Shown: positions 1 to 12,444 of the stretch, in pieces | How positions within the stretch are numbered: position 1 is the stretch's first letter | Layout of the letters: the number at the start of each line of letters is the position of its first letter | Notes under the pieces: generated by a model | Told to the model about the DNA's origin: nothing | Database searches by the model: none | What the model saw: only the letters and a program-made list of their open reading frames with translations | Made by a program: the position numbers and the translations under genes | NCBI RefSeq assembly: GCF_002994745.2 | Contig: NC_037089.1 | Span: 88,064,347 to 88,128,346, forward strand | Source of the DNA: Rosa chinensis | Lineage: Eukaryota > Streptophyta > Magnoliopsida > Rosales > Rosaceae | Length of the DNA stretch: 64,000 bases | Direction: 5' to 3'

Positions 1-5
1 CAAAG

Positions 6-950
6 GTGAAAGATGAGGTAAAGTCACCACCATCCCCAAAGGATTCCAACTTGTTCAAGAAATTGAAAGCGGACGCGGTCCATCAGAAACAAGAAGGAAG
101 GGCTTGGAATGAGCACGAGGAAGCCGTGACCAAACCTTATATTCCTCCTGCTTCAACGTCCACCATCAAGGAAGGAAAATGGTATACCAGAGATAAGGGG
201 AAGGCAGTGGAGATCAGCCCTTCCAAGAAAAGGAAATTGTAGCGAAGGTTCGGAGAAGCCAAACGCGCCTTAGAAGCTCTGGATCAGGGTCTGATCAAGC
301 CATCGCAGTTGGTTAAATCTCTTGAGAAATATCAGAGGGAGATAGAGGCATTAGCTGCTAAGCCATTAGTGGCTCCTCGCAGTTTCAAAAAACAGGCCCG
401 CTCATAAGCAGGAACCTCTAAGCTTAGTGTTTTCTGCAGGATCACAACAGAAAGGACACCTCCGATAGCTAGGAAGGACAACTCGCCAACCAGGCGGCCA
501 CATGTTAGGCGCAGGTTGTTTCGAGAGGAACCAGAAGCCAAACCCTCGGTTTTTGAAAGATTGGAGAGCAAGGGCAGCACTGGAGAAGCTTTACAGTGGA
601 GACCCAAAAAAGTCCAAAGTTTGGTGGTCGCGCCCCCAAAAGAGATACTTGTAGGGAAACAAAGGTCAAACTCGCCACTGTTGATGGCCGAGTTGCAGGA
701 ACAAGAACAGTATAAGGTAAAGGGTCTTACAAAAGAGTCATTGGTAGATCGGCTGGCGAAACAGTTCAACACTGACATCCCGTTTGGGGAGCCGAAGCTC
801 AACCTAGAGGACGACATAGACGAAACTGAGGCGGTTGATACTTCCTGCAATATGGTCTACATACTTCCTGCGAGATATGCTTTGCCAATTGCCGCGCAGG
901 AGTGTGTGGAGAGTGAAGCAGGTACTGCAAATTATCACCTATCTTCGCTC
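6..950 (+). pseudogene. Ty3/gypsy (Tat-like) gag-protease region, degenerate
   Basis: One reading frame runs through this stretch but is broken by in-frame stops at 240-242 and 405-407. It is lysine-rich and charged. Its distal part contains a segment of the type FERL (near 552) followed by a tail with NMVYILPARY (near 850), a phrase I associate with the gag/protease-to-RT junction of plant Tat-lineage Ty3/gypsy elements. No protease, RT, RNase H or integrase follows, so pol is deleted or never reached this locus. The left end of the element lies outside the window. The family call rests on motif memory rather than a full domain and is moderately sure; that it is non-functional is certain from the stops. 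Confidence 0.5.
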
Positions 951-2290
951 CACCTACGAACACTAGAGGGGCAACACTCTATGCATAAAGGCCTTTATAG
1001 TGGCCAATATTTTTGCACTTTTGCACAATATTTTTGCAGTAATTCTTCTGGCAAATTTTTTGTACATTTTCGTTCAATATCCTTGACAATATGTGTTAGG
1101 AATGTATGTAAGGGCCTATACCAGAGGCCTTATTGTATTTTAGCAAATAAGAAAATTTGAATTTTGCATTCATGAAGTGGCTTTGCGGCCAAAAGCAAGA
1201 CAATTTGTTCAAAGAAAAATTACATTAACGACATACAAAGCCAGATAGTGACCGAACAACTAATAAAGACTCATGTCTTCTATGGGCTTCCGGATCTTGC
1301 GGCAAGAAGGGTTGATGAGATATTTACTCTTCCTCTACCTCTATTAAACCTCTTCCGATCTGAGTCGCATCTGCTATCATTTGTACTGGAAAGAGAGGGA
1401 AAGAAATAATCCATCGCAACCTTTCCAGTTGGTTATCCTTTGGGATGGAGACGGGTGCGACCCAGTTGCCTCACCTACCTCCAAAGGAAAACAGAAGTCG
1501 GCTCATCAGACCCCAGAGGTAGGCCGCGGAAAAAGAACAGTCAGCCTCAGAGTGGCCTTCCGCCCTTCTTCGTTTTGCTCCGCACAGAGAAATATGAAGA
1601 GAGGGACTCCCCAGATTGTGGTGCCCCGCGTTAGGAGCTCATCGTGTTCTTCAACCTACCCAAAACCTGGTATGTTCCATCCAGGATTTCATAGACCAAA
1701 GACACGAGGTTGCCTGAGATTAGGCCATAAAGCCTACACAGGCAGTGAGATGAAGCCATAAAGCCTAAGATCTAAAGGCTAAAGGCGAGACCGTATGTAG
1801 AAGATTTGAGAAATAGAAGGAAGAGGAGAAAGGCTTGCAAGGTCATTTTTGGGTAAGCCGTGTTTGCATAAGTATTCATCTTTCCAAAGTATTGATATTT
1901 ATAGAGGCCTGCCTCAGTGCCCTCAACCCTTGGATATGGGCAGTTGAAAATGATTCAACGCCTTCAATGGGAACATCAATGGGAATTCAATGTTGAGATC
2001 TCGGAAAGAAACTGAATTGAATATGCGTGGACGAGAGAGCGGTCTCCAAGGAGGAAACTGCTCATTTCTGAGATTATCTTTTTGAAACTGTTTTTGTGCA
2101 GTTAAATTTGAACAGAGCTATTGTTCACGAGATAAAATAAATTTGGGCCAACAAAGTAGGCTAGATAATTTATTGCTAGTAATATTGTTCATACAAATTA
2201 ATGGGCCTAATATCAGAGGCCTAAAAGTCTCCGGCCTGCACGAGTTAAGCGGAGGAAAAGTTCATCCAGGCGAAAGCTAGCATCAGCGGC
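951..2290. other. Noncoding spacer of the gypsy element
   Basis: No convincing coding region. T-rich stretches near 1000-1150 and short unrelated open frames on + (1381-1761) show no domain. By position it looks like the 3' noncoding spacer that separates pol from the antisense PMD gene in Tat-type elements. Confidence 0.35.
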
Positions 2291-2305
2291 GGCTTGCGCA
2301 GCCTG

Positions 2306-5300
2306 TTAGGCTGCTACACGAGCTTGGGCCAGGTCATGGGTAAGTGTCTCGAAAGCAGCAAGGGGCTGCTCCAATTGAGGTTCAGCTTGGGCAAGCCTAG
2401 CCGTCACATCAGTTAATCGGGCCTGAAGATCCTGGATTTGGGTCCGCAGGTGGTTCCTCTCGAGAGTCAAATCCCTGATGAGATTAGCCCGGTCACCCAA
2501 GAAATCACGCGCAGCGTTCGTTTGTTGAGCAAGAGTCTGGCAATGTGTTTCGGTCTGCCTGGCTTACGCGGTCGCGACCGCCCTCTCATTGAGCCCTTGG
2601 GGAAGATTTTGCAGCAGCTCGTCAACCTCTTGATATTGGTCTTCAGTGATAACCCTCTCAAGAAGAAGTACCCTCAGATACTCCAAAACTCTCGCGGGTG
2701 CGCCAGGAATTAGAATATCAGGGCCCAGGAGGCGATGAAGGCCTTCTCGGGCATCATATACGACCCCATGAGGAACCACTTCGAGCACGCGAGCTAGCCG
2801 TTCTAGGGTAGACGGAGGCATTTGCTCAACGACAGGAGGGGCCTCGAAAGGTTCCGCAACAGGTACCTCCTCTGGCATTAGCTCAGGGTTTTCCCCTATT
2901 TCCCCGATTTCAATGGCTTGGGGGGCATGTGGGGCAGGCTCCTGATTAACCACATCGAGGACAGGGTCAGCAGGATCCTCGGCTACTATCTCTCCGGCTA
3001 TGACAGTCGCTTCCTCGTTTGGGATGGCATTTGAGTCCTAGAAAGAGGCATAGTCAGAATAACCAAGCTAGAGGTTAATAATAAAGCATTTGGTTAAGAA
3101 AGGTACCTATTCAACATGTGGCTCGTGAAGAGTCGCTGTTGGCACAGGTTCCTGGGTAATCTCACCGGACGCTGGAACTGAATCAGGCGCTACCTGTTCG
3201 AGGAGAAGGATTGTAGTTGTTTGCTAGTGGGAAGTGTCCAGAAGCAACATTCTTTCTTCAGCCTCAGGCAAGCTGTTATCTATAACCTGTATTGGGACAG
3301 GAACCAACTGCATATTGTTTACTGCGTCAGTTGGTGAAGGAGGGTTTGGCTCTTGGACTTGTGGACCAGATACACCTTCGCCAGCAGCAAAAGATCCTTC
3401 CCCAACTTGCCTTGATGTTCTACGATGAACCTGCAGAGGAGGAACGTTATTGAGTCATACATAACAAAACAAAAAGTCATGGCTCATTTAGATGAGTATT
3501 ACCAGTCGGTCAGCAATTGGTTCATCTTCTGCCCATGGATCAGTCTGAGGATCAGCGCGACTGCTTTTGCGGGCTAAAGCGGCAGCAATCTGTCAGGATT
3601 AAAGTGGCTTCAAAATAAGCTTCGAATGAGATATCGAAACTATGAGATTTTAAGATAATAGCCTTACTGTTTGTGGGTCATCATCGTCAGAAGAAGAGTT
3701 TTCGACTTCAGGCTCCGTCACTATCACTTTCTTCTTCACGGCCTGACCAGTGGCCGGAGAAGCATCAACTGCACGACCACCAGAGGGTGGCGCATTTCCC
3801 TGATGCAACAAAATGTGAGTCAGAAGGGGAAAAGCAGACAAGAAACAAGAAGTAAAAAAGGGAAAAAAAATATATGTGTATATATAAAAAAATTACCTCT
3901 TGGGGAGGCTCACGAATGACAATCTCTTCCTGGACCAGGCGCGGGGCTCGCCCGGGTCGCTGAGCAGGTTTAGGTAGCGAGGGTCGCGCCTCATCTTCAA
4001 GAAAGCGAGCAAGTAACTCGGTATCAGCATCATATGGATATCTCAGCTCTTCAAAAATGGTCACGAAGAGTTCGTCATCCCTTTGTCCCCAGCAGTTGAC
4101 AGAGACTTCTGATCACCATTGATCGTAGTCTTCAACAGTCCCATCCACGGGGTCGATGTTATTAGCCAGTTAGGGAGATTAACCAGTACAAGCATGCTTT
4201 GTGCTGACGGAGGCCCAGTAGTAGGGCCAATTCTGCGCTAAGAAGTGTTGTAGTTCCAAGCATCATAGAGAGGGAATGGCACTAGTTGGATAAGGCCAAA
4301 CTGGAGAGCGAAGTGGTTGGGAGCGTAAAGCTCATAACTGAGTTCATCTACAACAAGCCTAATGTCTGAACAAGAGATAGCACGGCCAAACGCCAAGCGT
4401 GCACGATCATTATAATTAGGAGCTCCAGGAAGGAACCCATTTTCAAGAGGAGTGGGGAATCTCCTATTGAGTACTAAGTCGCAGTAGGGCATTTCGTGCA
4501 GGAGGTATAAATATGAGAAACACTCAGAATAGGGTGGGGATGTGTACTGTACATACATGTACATTTGCAAGCATAATTAGCTATAATGGGCCATGCTCAT
4601 TGTACCGCCAAAGGTACTAATTCCAACCAAAGGAATGACATGCAGACACACCGCCAGACGGGCTACAACCTCAGCGTCGGACCACCTCCAGATCGCTGCC
4701 GACGCGCCGCCACGCTCCACGCCAAGATGGCATCAGAAGCTTCTGAAACTGGGAACTGAAGCATGTCAGTCCCACATCGAAAACTAGGAGAAGATCAACC
4801 TCTTCCTCACCTATAAAAGGTTCTCTCCTCTCTCCTCATTAATTACGCATTCAATATTTACCTACTGTCACTTTGTCAACATAAATACATTGACTAACTT
4901 AGGCATCGGAGAGTTGAAGACCGCCAGGCGCGGTCTCCCTCTGACGCCCATTATATTTTACTTGACAGGTAGCGGGGGCTTCGAGAACAACACAAACACC
5001 GATCCGCCCACCGGATCAGCGTTAACTAAGGTCCAGCTACCGCCGGACTTTTAGACATTAACATGTACCTCTCCTCGCGACAAAACCACTGACTAAGAAA
5101 AGCGTCAACCGGTGGTAGCAATGAAATATCGTCGCGGCGGAAGAATGGAAAGTAGGTTTGAATCCAGAAATCAAGGATCCAAAAAGGGCTAGAGATGCTA
5201 GTCTCGAAAGGGTGCATGGTGGCCTAGTATAGAGTACGGTAGAGGGCACCCAACACTGGTTGTCCTAACCCCACGCGGCGGCCTTATAGAGGGCTGTGGC

Positions 5301-6042
5301 CAGGAAAGTCCAAGGACCAGTGGGCTTATTGGCGGAGATACAGAAGATGAACTTGCAAAGCCAATACTCCAGAAAAGCAATGCTACCAGTCGTATTGTGT
5401 TCTTTGTGATAATAAGCAAGCCACCGTGGATAGGAGCTGCTGTGAACACCGCGACCAGTTTGGGCCATGGTGGATGAGAAGTTGTCAGAATCAAATTCGC
5501 CATGCAGATAGGGTTCACCGTCGATGGGCAGTCCAGTAATGGTAAGAATATCGAGTAAAGTAATGCTCATTTGATCAAAACGGAAATCAAAGGTATTGGT
5601 GGCAGTATTCCAAAAGCAAAGGAAGGCAGCGAGTGGCGAGCGATTACCACCGCGAGGGAAGGGAAAGCATAAATTGATAGTTTGGGTAATACCTGCTGCG
5701 TTCCAGCGAGCCAGATCTCGCACTCACGCTTCGCGATACTAAGAAAGCTCCTCCGCGCTGATCGAGGATGGCCAGTACCCTATTTTCGCTCGATGTTTTT
5801 GCGCACCCCAACTGCTGAAGTCTCCAGGGGTCCTTCGGAAGATCGGAATGGGTCGACGGATGGGTAGGCCGTAGAGGGCCATAGCGTCGTCCAACATGTT
5901 GATTTGGGAGCCTGAGAAGCAGTGGTCTCTGGATATTGGTGTGGAGATGACAGCGGGCACCGATTACGGTTCCCCAAGTGCAAGCAGTTTTTTCGTTGAG
6001 CTCTTCCTCCTGATCGATAACTATTTTCTTTGGCGGAGCCAT
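2306..6042 (-). pseudogene. Plant mobile domain (PMD) protein gene, spliced, disabled
   Basis: Reading leftward, ATG at 6042 opens MAPPKKIVIDQEEEL. A PMD core follows (5960-5070; FDQMSITLLDILTITGLPIDG, read across 5590-5520) and continues at 4562-4238 (PGAPNYNDRARLAFGRAIS). Several introns fit GT-AG rules, for example donor after 3897 with acceptor before 3799, and another before the IAAALARK exon near 3590. The C-terminal part (2950-2306) is Pro/Glu-rich, then a coiled coil rich in Leu, Gln and Arg. Damage: frameshifts between 5960 and 5700, a TAG at 4238-4240, a TAA at 2564-2566 and a roughly 0.5-kb insertion at 4563-5063. PMD proteins occur both as host genes (MAIN/MAIL) and as extra ORFs in retrotransposons. 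The position opposite a gypsy gag suggests the second kind. Confidence 0.65.
4563..5063 (+). mobile_element. Solo LTR (or TRIM-like) inserted in the PMD gene
   Basis: The insertion is bounded by an 8-bp direct repeat ACATGTAC (4555-4562 and 5061-5068), and removing it restores the PMD frame (ERYMYVQY). Inside are a CCCACATCG motif (about 4770) and a TATA box, CTATAAAAGG (4811-4820), then a GC-rich end typical of a gypsy LTR R-U5 region (4900-5050). No coding sequence. Exact ends are ambiguous: neither side shows a clean TG/CA with a 5-bp duplication, so a degraded LTR is the best but not the only reading. Confidence 0.5.
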
Positions 6043-6138
6043 TCTGGGTTTCTGTAAGGAGAATTGTGGGTTTAGGACAGAGAGTTTCTGATGTGACAGG
6101 TTTGAAGTGGCTGCGGGTGTTGAGTCTAAAAATTTCAC

Positions 6139-8520
6139 AAACCCAAAATGAGAAAATTGGTTCGACGCAAAAGTGAGAGAGTCCAGTAACTTTCAAATTG
6201 GTTTAGCTTAATTATCTCTGAAGCATGATCACGTGGACTGATACTCAAGGCATCAAAATTCAAATTCAGAACTTTGGATAATCTTCCTATCTTGCAAATT
6301 CAAGACCAAGTCAAAATGGGTGAGATTTCAAATTATCTATCCAGCATGGACAACAAAAGCTACGATCATTTGAACTTGTGGACTTCTCTTTCAAGTAGCA
6401 ATCAGATAGCTCATTTTGTATCAAGCTTTCAAATTCAAATTCCATACTGGAAGTTGTGGATAGTTCCCACGGTTACAAGTTTGAATATGGGAATGGTTAT
6501 CATCATCTAAAGATCATTTCAAATTCAAAAAAAAAGAGTTACGGTTAACCCGCATGATCTTTATTCTTCTACGTTGCCTATATAAAGGCTCTTTACAACA
6601 AGTGAAGAGGGGCAGCAGAGAGGCAACGGAGGGAGGAGCAAAAAAGAGAGAAAGGAGAGGAAAAATAAAAGGTAGAGGGGGGAAGACAGGGAGATAGAGA
6701 AAAGAGTGAGTCAAGTTCGTGCATCAAAGGAAGGCAGTGTTTAAGAGGAAGAAAGAGTAAAGAGTTCCAGTTACCTGGAGACGACAACCCGACGACAGGA
6801 GAGCTTCATATTCAGGTATCCTGCTGGTCGTTCCTTCATGATCTTCCTTGCTACTATTCCTTCATCGTTGCTAATATCTCCATGAGTGCAGAAAGACTTG
6901 CCTCTGCCCATTTCCATGTGGGCTCCATAACCGTTCTTGAACAGCTCCGAAAACAAATCCCTCCATACTAAAGGCCTCAAAATTCCCCGAGACCAAATAT
7001 ACCAACAAAACCATCACAACTCACACCAGCCTCAAATCCCGTACTATTGCCCACCCAAATCAGAAAACAAAAACACCTCCATTTGCCTTTGTGTTAACAA
7101 ACAGTGCAGGTTTAAAGAGACCAAGAAAAAAGCACATTCACAGAAATGGAGGAAAAGAGATTTCGGTAAGGGAAGAGGCTCACCCGTGTATTCTCGACCT
7201 TCATTCGATGCCTATACTGCGGTGCGTCCTGTGTGTAGGTGGCGGAAGCAAGGTCCAACTCAAGGGGGTTTCACTGCACTTGTTTTGATGCCTGTATCGC
7301 GGTGCGTCCTGCATATGGGTGGCAAAGATGAGTGTCAAGTGAAACCTGGGGCTGCCGGTTCACGCCAAGTACAAATTAATCATGCTTCGACTCACAAAGC
7401 AAAGAAACTGCTCCGAAGGGATCTTTGTGCAGCGCCAGATGTAAGAAGTTACTTCACCTGTAGCGAAGTCGTCATCAGAATGGTGCCCCTGAAAGTAAAG
7501 TGGACGTCTCTTCACAGAAGGGTGCCTACCTCTAGCCACAAGACTGTAGAGTGTTCAGTTTAGCTCACCTTCAATCACAAGTCAGCAGCATGTTCACATG
7601 AGATCGCTAAACTGCAGAAACACAAAGTGGAGGAGTTATGCAAACTATCTGATGCTTACGGTAAGCACATAATTGCAGGAGCATCACAAATGCAAAGTTG
7701 TTCGATCAAGTTCAAGTGGTGAAAACGGTCATGGATAGCATTGCAAATTCATTGTGCTACCTTCTTGTGGGTTACCCCAGCATGCATCGAGGATTTTTCT
7801 CGTACAATCAATCTTGAGACCACCTGAAAGCTACGTGGTGGACAAGAGCAAAGCAGGTCAAAGTCTTTTAAAGAACGGTTCCTGCATACAATTGACAGAA
7901 GATCTTGAAACCAATTAAAGAGAACTTCCTTTTTTGAAGCGGTGGCCTGATAAAAAAAGAGACAAAATATGACAAGCTTTACAATTGATGCGGTGGTGCA
8001 TCTAAACTTGAACTTGCTGTAGATGGCAAGTTTTAATTCAAGATCTTTTGAGGCGGTGATAAAGAAGCATATATATGTCAAAGTCACCATCCTAAGTCTA
8101 CTCAGCCACAGCCTTCACAAACGCATGGCAATGATCATAAAGAAGCCTTGACTGGCAACGTGATACACCTTCACATGCATGACCAGTTCTACTTGTATTG
8201 ATTGCAAAGGAAATTTAATATGTGGCTAATTAAAGCTTGATTAAACATGTGGTTCACACAGTGGAACCAACGAAATGGGTAGCATGTTGCTCATATTTAT
8301 GTTTCAGGTCTCTTCCAAAGGATAAAAGTCAAAGAAACAAAAAAAACAAGACACTGGATAATTGGCTTCAAAAAACAATTGAGTTGGTCCTCTCCTGAAA
8401 ATTGGTGCGGCAAGAAAATTAAACAAGTGTTGATTAATTGACAGATCTCAGCCGGGCCTCCTACAAAAAAAATTGGGAAGCAAGCCCATTTCAAAGCTAG
8501 TCAAGATGGGTGTCCAAATC
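6139..8520. other. Noncoding retrotransposon-derived sequence with LTR-like promoter
   Basis: A TATA box (CTATATAAAGG, 6578-6588) is followed by a purine-rich leader (6600-6770), which looks like an LTR promoter. A possible LTR start is TGATCACGTGG at 6226. At 7205-7250 and 7287-7332 there is an imperfect direct repeat with the phrase GCGGTGCGTCCTG. No open frame here shows a recognisable domain. I read this as internal or LTR debris of Tat/Ogre-type gypsy elements; boundaries are not resolved. Confidence 0.35.
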
Positions 8521-8759
8521 ACTCGAAGCAAATCACTCACTTGAAGTAGATCACTATGGTTCCGTAATATCATTCGCCGATAAGTGAAGAAGGTGACACA
8601 AATCCCATTCCAAATCACAAGGCTCACTGCAAATCTCAGTACATCGGGTCTGGGTCAAATCAACAGACACTCTACCAAATTGGGTGTCCCAAAGAAATAC
8701 ATTCGACGAGTTCAAAATTCACACTCGTTGAATAAAAATTGGTACAAAACCAAAAATCC

Positions 8760-9290
8760 CAAGTGATGAACTACAGTGGTTTGATCCCTTCACAGGGTAT
8801 GTAGGCAGTCTAGCGACCCACTAGATGCAACCGCAACTCCAAACAGAATCCCTGACTCCACCAGTCAAATTCAGCCACTCCCAAATGAATCACTGACTCC
8901 AGTCAAATTCTCCCAGCACCAGAAAATCAAATCATTCCCAAATCACACAAAATTCAAAGGCTCTAAACCTTTCAAATCTCTCAAACACAAATCCAAAATA
9001 AATGGGTCATCTACTCATTTAAATCTCAAATGTCGGAACTACATATGGTTTGATCCCGCAAAGGGTATGTAGGCAATCTAGAACCAAATTCATCTAGATG
9101 CAACCGCGTCCTAAACACAAAATCGAATCCCTGGTTCACTTACACCAAATTCATCCCAAACACTACTCTCATTCCAAAATCAAAAGCCTCCAATGAGTCA
9201 TTCACCCATTGGAACTCTTGAACTACGAGTGGCTTGATCCCTCTCCAAGGGTACGTAGGCAACCCATTCAAATATCCGGGTGCAGCCGCA
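8760..9290 (+). repeat. Three dispersed copies of a Tat/Ogre-type 3' spacer motif
   Basis: The block beginning GAACTAC, then TTTGATCCC, then GGGTATGTAGGCA and ending in GCAACCGC, occurs near 8766-8832, 9039-9110 and 9221-9290. It is the familiar 'facing GATCCC...GGGTACGTAGGCA' phrase of the noncoding 3' spacer in plant Tat/Ogre gypsy elements. The half sites around GATCCC/GGGTA make a short hairpin. Assignment to the element ending at 9673 follows from position. Confidence 0.55.
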
Positions 9291-9656
9291 AAAACAAACA
9301 AACACACATCCCATCAATTGGTTTCTTCATAAATGGAATCAAAGGGTGTTTCCCTATAACAAGGGATTGTAATTAAGAGACACATTCTGTCTTGAATGGG
9401 TCGAACCCAAAATAATAAAAACTCTGTTCACTAAATGAATACGAGTGAAATTATGTTGGGTGACATTTACGCTCACTGTGTGCAGATTTTCTCTCGACAG
9501 CGGGATTTAAATAAAAGATTTTGTGAGGGTAACAATGCGACGAAAAGACGTTTTGCCAAGCGAATAGACGCAACCCTCATTAATGGTAAGGTTTCAGTCA
9601 CCAGACGCGTCGTTTTAGGCCCCTTCAATCAATTACATTCTCGTGGGCCCGATTTC

Positions 9657-9672
9657 GGGGCCTGGGGGGCAA
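9657..9672 (+). other. Polypurine tract before gypsy LTR
   Basis: The run GGGGCCTGGGGGGCAA sits directly before TGTTTGAGCCC, the LTR start. This is the plus-strand priming site of an LTR element in + orientation. Confidence 0.6.
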
Positions 9673-10430
9673 TGTTTGAGCCCAAAAGTAATTTTGGCAA
9701 TATCCTTTAGTGGATTTAGCATAGCATGCTGATACCTGCGGCCCAAAAATAAGTCTACTTGGAATTGGGTTACAGCTTCACCCATTCCGAAACCCATAAG
9801 GAAAACGAGCCCTTATTGGAGTCAGGTAGCGGAGATTGAATAGGAAACTTCAATCAATAATCTTTCTATGACAAGGAACAGTCGAAACCCTAGGTATAAA
9901 TACAAGGTTTCAAGGACAAACAAAAGATAACTCTAAAATCAATCAATCCCTCGAATTATCAAGCCTCCCCGGAGCAAACCTTCAACCTCGTTGAAACCCG
10001 GCGACCGTACTTTCAGTCCTAGTCTCTCCAAGAGCCGACTGTTAGTGCTACTGCCACCGATACTACCAGCGAAGCAAGGGTAATGCCCTCGCAACCCCCG
10101 TGAAGCTAAAGTCACGCTTTAGCAAAACCCGTGCTTTCTCCAAACTTCCCAATGATTGCTCTGCTCAACCTACAACGTTGAGTATCGATTCGGTGACGCC
10201 AAGAGGTCACAACTAAAGCCCTTATCCGTAAGGTAAGAAGTCCTTTTCCGGAAGGCAGAGAAAAGAACCTTGTGACCAGGTTGGTGCTCTCCTCGTCCAC
10301 ATCGTTTGAAAAGAAGTCAGGTCAAGGGACGCCCCGACGACTGCACCCCACCATGCTGGCACTCTTGCGCATTCAAAAGAGACAGTTTGTACCGCACTGA
10401 TTTCCACGTCAAACAGCTGGTGTCCGGGTC
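9673..10430 (+). mobile_element. Ty3/gypsy 3' LTR (right end approximate)
   Basis: Starts TGTTTGAGCCC right after a polypurine tract. A TATA-like GGTATAAATAC lies near 9893, about 220 bases in, followed by a C-rich transcribed region. The right end is set near 10430, where the GC-rich LTR-like composition gives way to other sequence, and is uncertain by tens of bases. No matching 5' LTR was found in the window. It differs from the LTR-like region near 6.6 kb, so the two belong to different families. Confidence 0.45.
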
Positions 10431-12169
10431 AGAGAGCAACTAGCTCTCTCTTTCTCTTTTTGTTTTTGGTCTCCCGATCTCCTTGTTGGAAAGGCCTTGG
10501 AGGTCGGCGGTGATGGCTTCTTCGCTCTTGGTCATCTTGGCCAGAGCTCGCGTTGGGACAAGTGTTATTGGTGAGACCAAAAAATTGGTCTCAAAATTTT
10601 TTTTAATTAAATTTTAAAAAAAAAAGTTGGACCGAATTATCTCTCAAAATATGCCACGTGGTTAGCTAGTTAACGCCGTCATGGACGACGTGTACCATTA
10701 TTGGGTCGGGCTTCAAACTTGGGGTACCAAAGTGATAGTTTTGCATAGTCGGATACTGAAATTTGGAGTCGGCCTAAGTTCGGATTCAAACAATATTTTC
10801 TCATATTTCATTGTCATCAAGTTGTGCCTCGTAGAAAACATATACAAATGAACACACCTTTACAAACGAAATCTTTGTCGGCAAAAACCTCTCACAATAA
10901 TAAAAATAGCAAATGATGGATTCTTGTCATCCAAGATGCAGCAGTCTCAAATCTAGCCGGTCCTGGTGGGCCCAGTATTCAAGTGAATGTAGAGCTTTGT
11001 CCCCAACCCACTAGTCTAATGGAATAGATTCTCCTTAAAATTGGTCTCTAATGATCAATGGCCCAACCCAATAGAAGCTAGCTAGCAAGGATACCCAAAG
11101 GACAAGCAAAAGGAACAGAATATCGAGTAAGGAAGCGCGGTGGGCGATCCCATTTTGCCTACCAAAGTATCAAGAACATGGAAGAAGCTTCTGTGGCCAA
11201 TCAACCTTATCTCAACTGTGATCGTCGAACATGATCCATTGAGGAATTCTTTTTCAGCAAAATTAGAATGAAACCATAGGATATCCTACTTAAGTGGTAT
11301 TAGATTTTGACATATGAATATGACAGATCGAATCTTATAAAGACAAGTTAATCAAATCGAAATTAGTGGAGATCGAGCTGGTTCATGCATGATGATGTAT
11401 AGTCCTCTACGTACAGGTTTTATAACAGTATAGTACTGCTGCTTCATGCAAGACATCGGTCTTATTTGTCCATCTAATTAATTCCACAAATGCATAATCG
11501 ATCGTCAATTGGTTAATTAGTTTTTTTAGTGACGAGCCACTTTTGTATACTTGCAAGTTGCAACTAGCTTAATGTGAATGCACGTCACCATCCATCCACT
11601 GCTACACTAATGCAAATGCGATTCGGCTGGTTCCCTCAAAGCCGCCGTAGAGCTTACGTACAGTCGGATCTTTCTTTCAATTCTTTGTTGCGCGCGTCAT
11701 TTCACGGTAGTTCTGGAAAGGATTAGAATTCATTTCTAGTCGACTCGACTATGTTTTTACTTAACTTGGAATCCGATATATACCACGTATCGTCAACACC
11801 GATATAATACGACATTGTAAATTTTTTTAATTTGAGCTACACAGGACGCAAGGTAGTCCAGCTAGCAGAGATAGCTAAGGTCCCTTTCAGAGTTTCAAAC
11901 CAGATCTGACTAATACCATGCATCAGTTGTTGGATCCCATTGTAGTTGTCGCCACTTGGTGCACAGAAATATTATCCGTGAACAAATCATTGAACCAGAT
12001 AGCCCCGGTGAAGTGTCCTTAACGATAACATCAACCAAATTAAAACAATTGGGGAAAAAAAAAAAAAAAGAGAGTTGTAGATCGAAGATGGATTGAGGGG
12101 ATTTATGGCACCAACAATCTGTTGCAGGCCGGACCAAAAATTATAGAAACAGACAATACGCGGTGGATT
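10431..12169. other. Intergenic, nothing recognised
   Basis: AT-rich with no supported coding exon. A local palindrome TGAGACC...GGTCTCA lies at 10571-10592 and a G-box-like GCCACGTGG near 10651. Nothing else is supported. Confidence 0.5.
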
Positions 12170-12401
12170 ATTAATTTAGGAAAATGATTTGTGGCCTCAA
12201 TTGTAGGTGTCATACTATGTCACCTACACACATCACCTATTTGTTAAATCATGTCATGTAATTTTTGAGTAAAAAAATTATCTTATCCTTCCAAAATCTA
12301 ATGGCTCTAAATTATTTTGGTTTTCATCTAAAATAAAATATATTATTTTCGTTTTTTTTTTCTTTTTTCATTATATATATATATATATATATGTTTGTGT
12401 G

Positions 12402-12432
<31 letters not shown>

Positions 12433-12444
12433 TCACAAACATAA

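Noticed and set aside
6937..7563. 208-residue open frame on +
   Set aside because: Low-complexity, no domain, overlaps direct repeats of a gypsy spacer.
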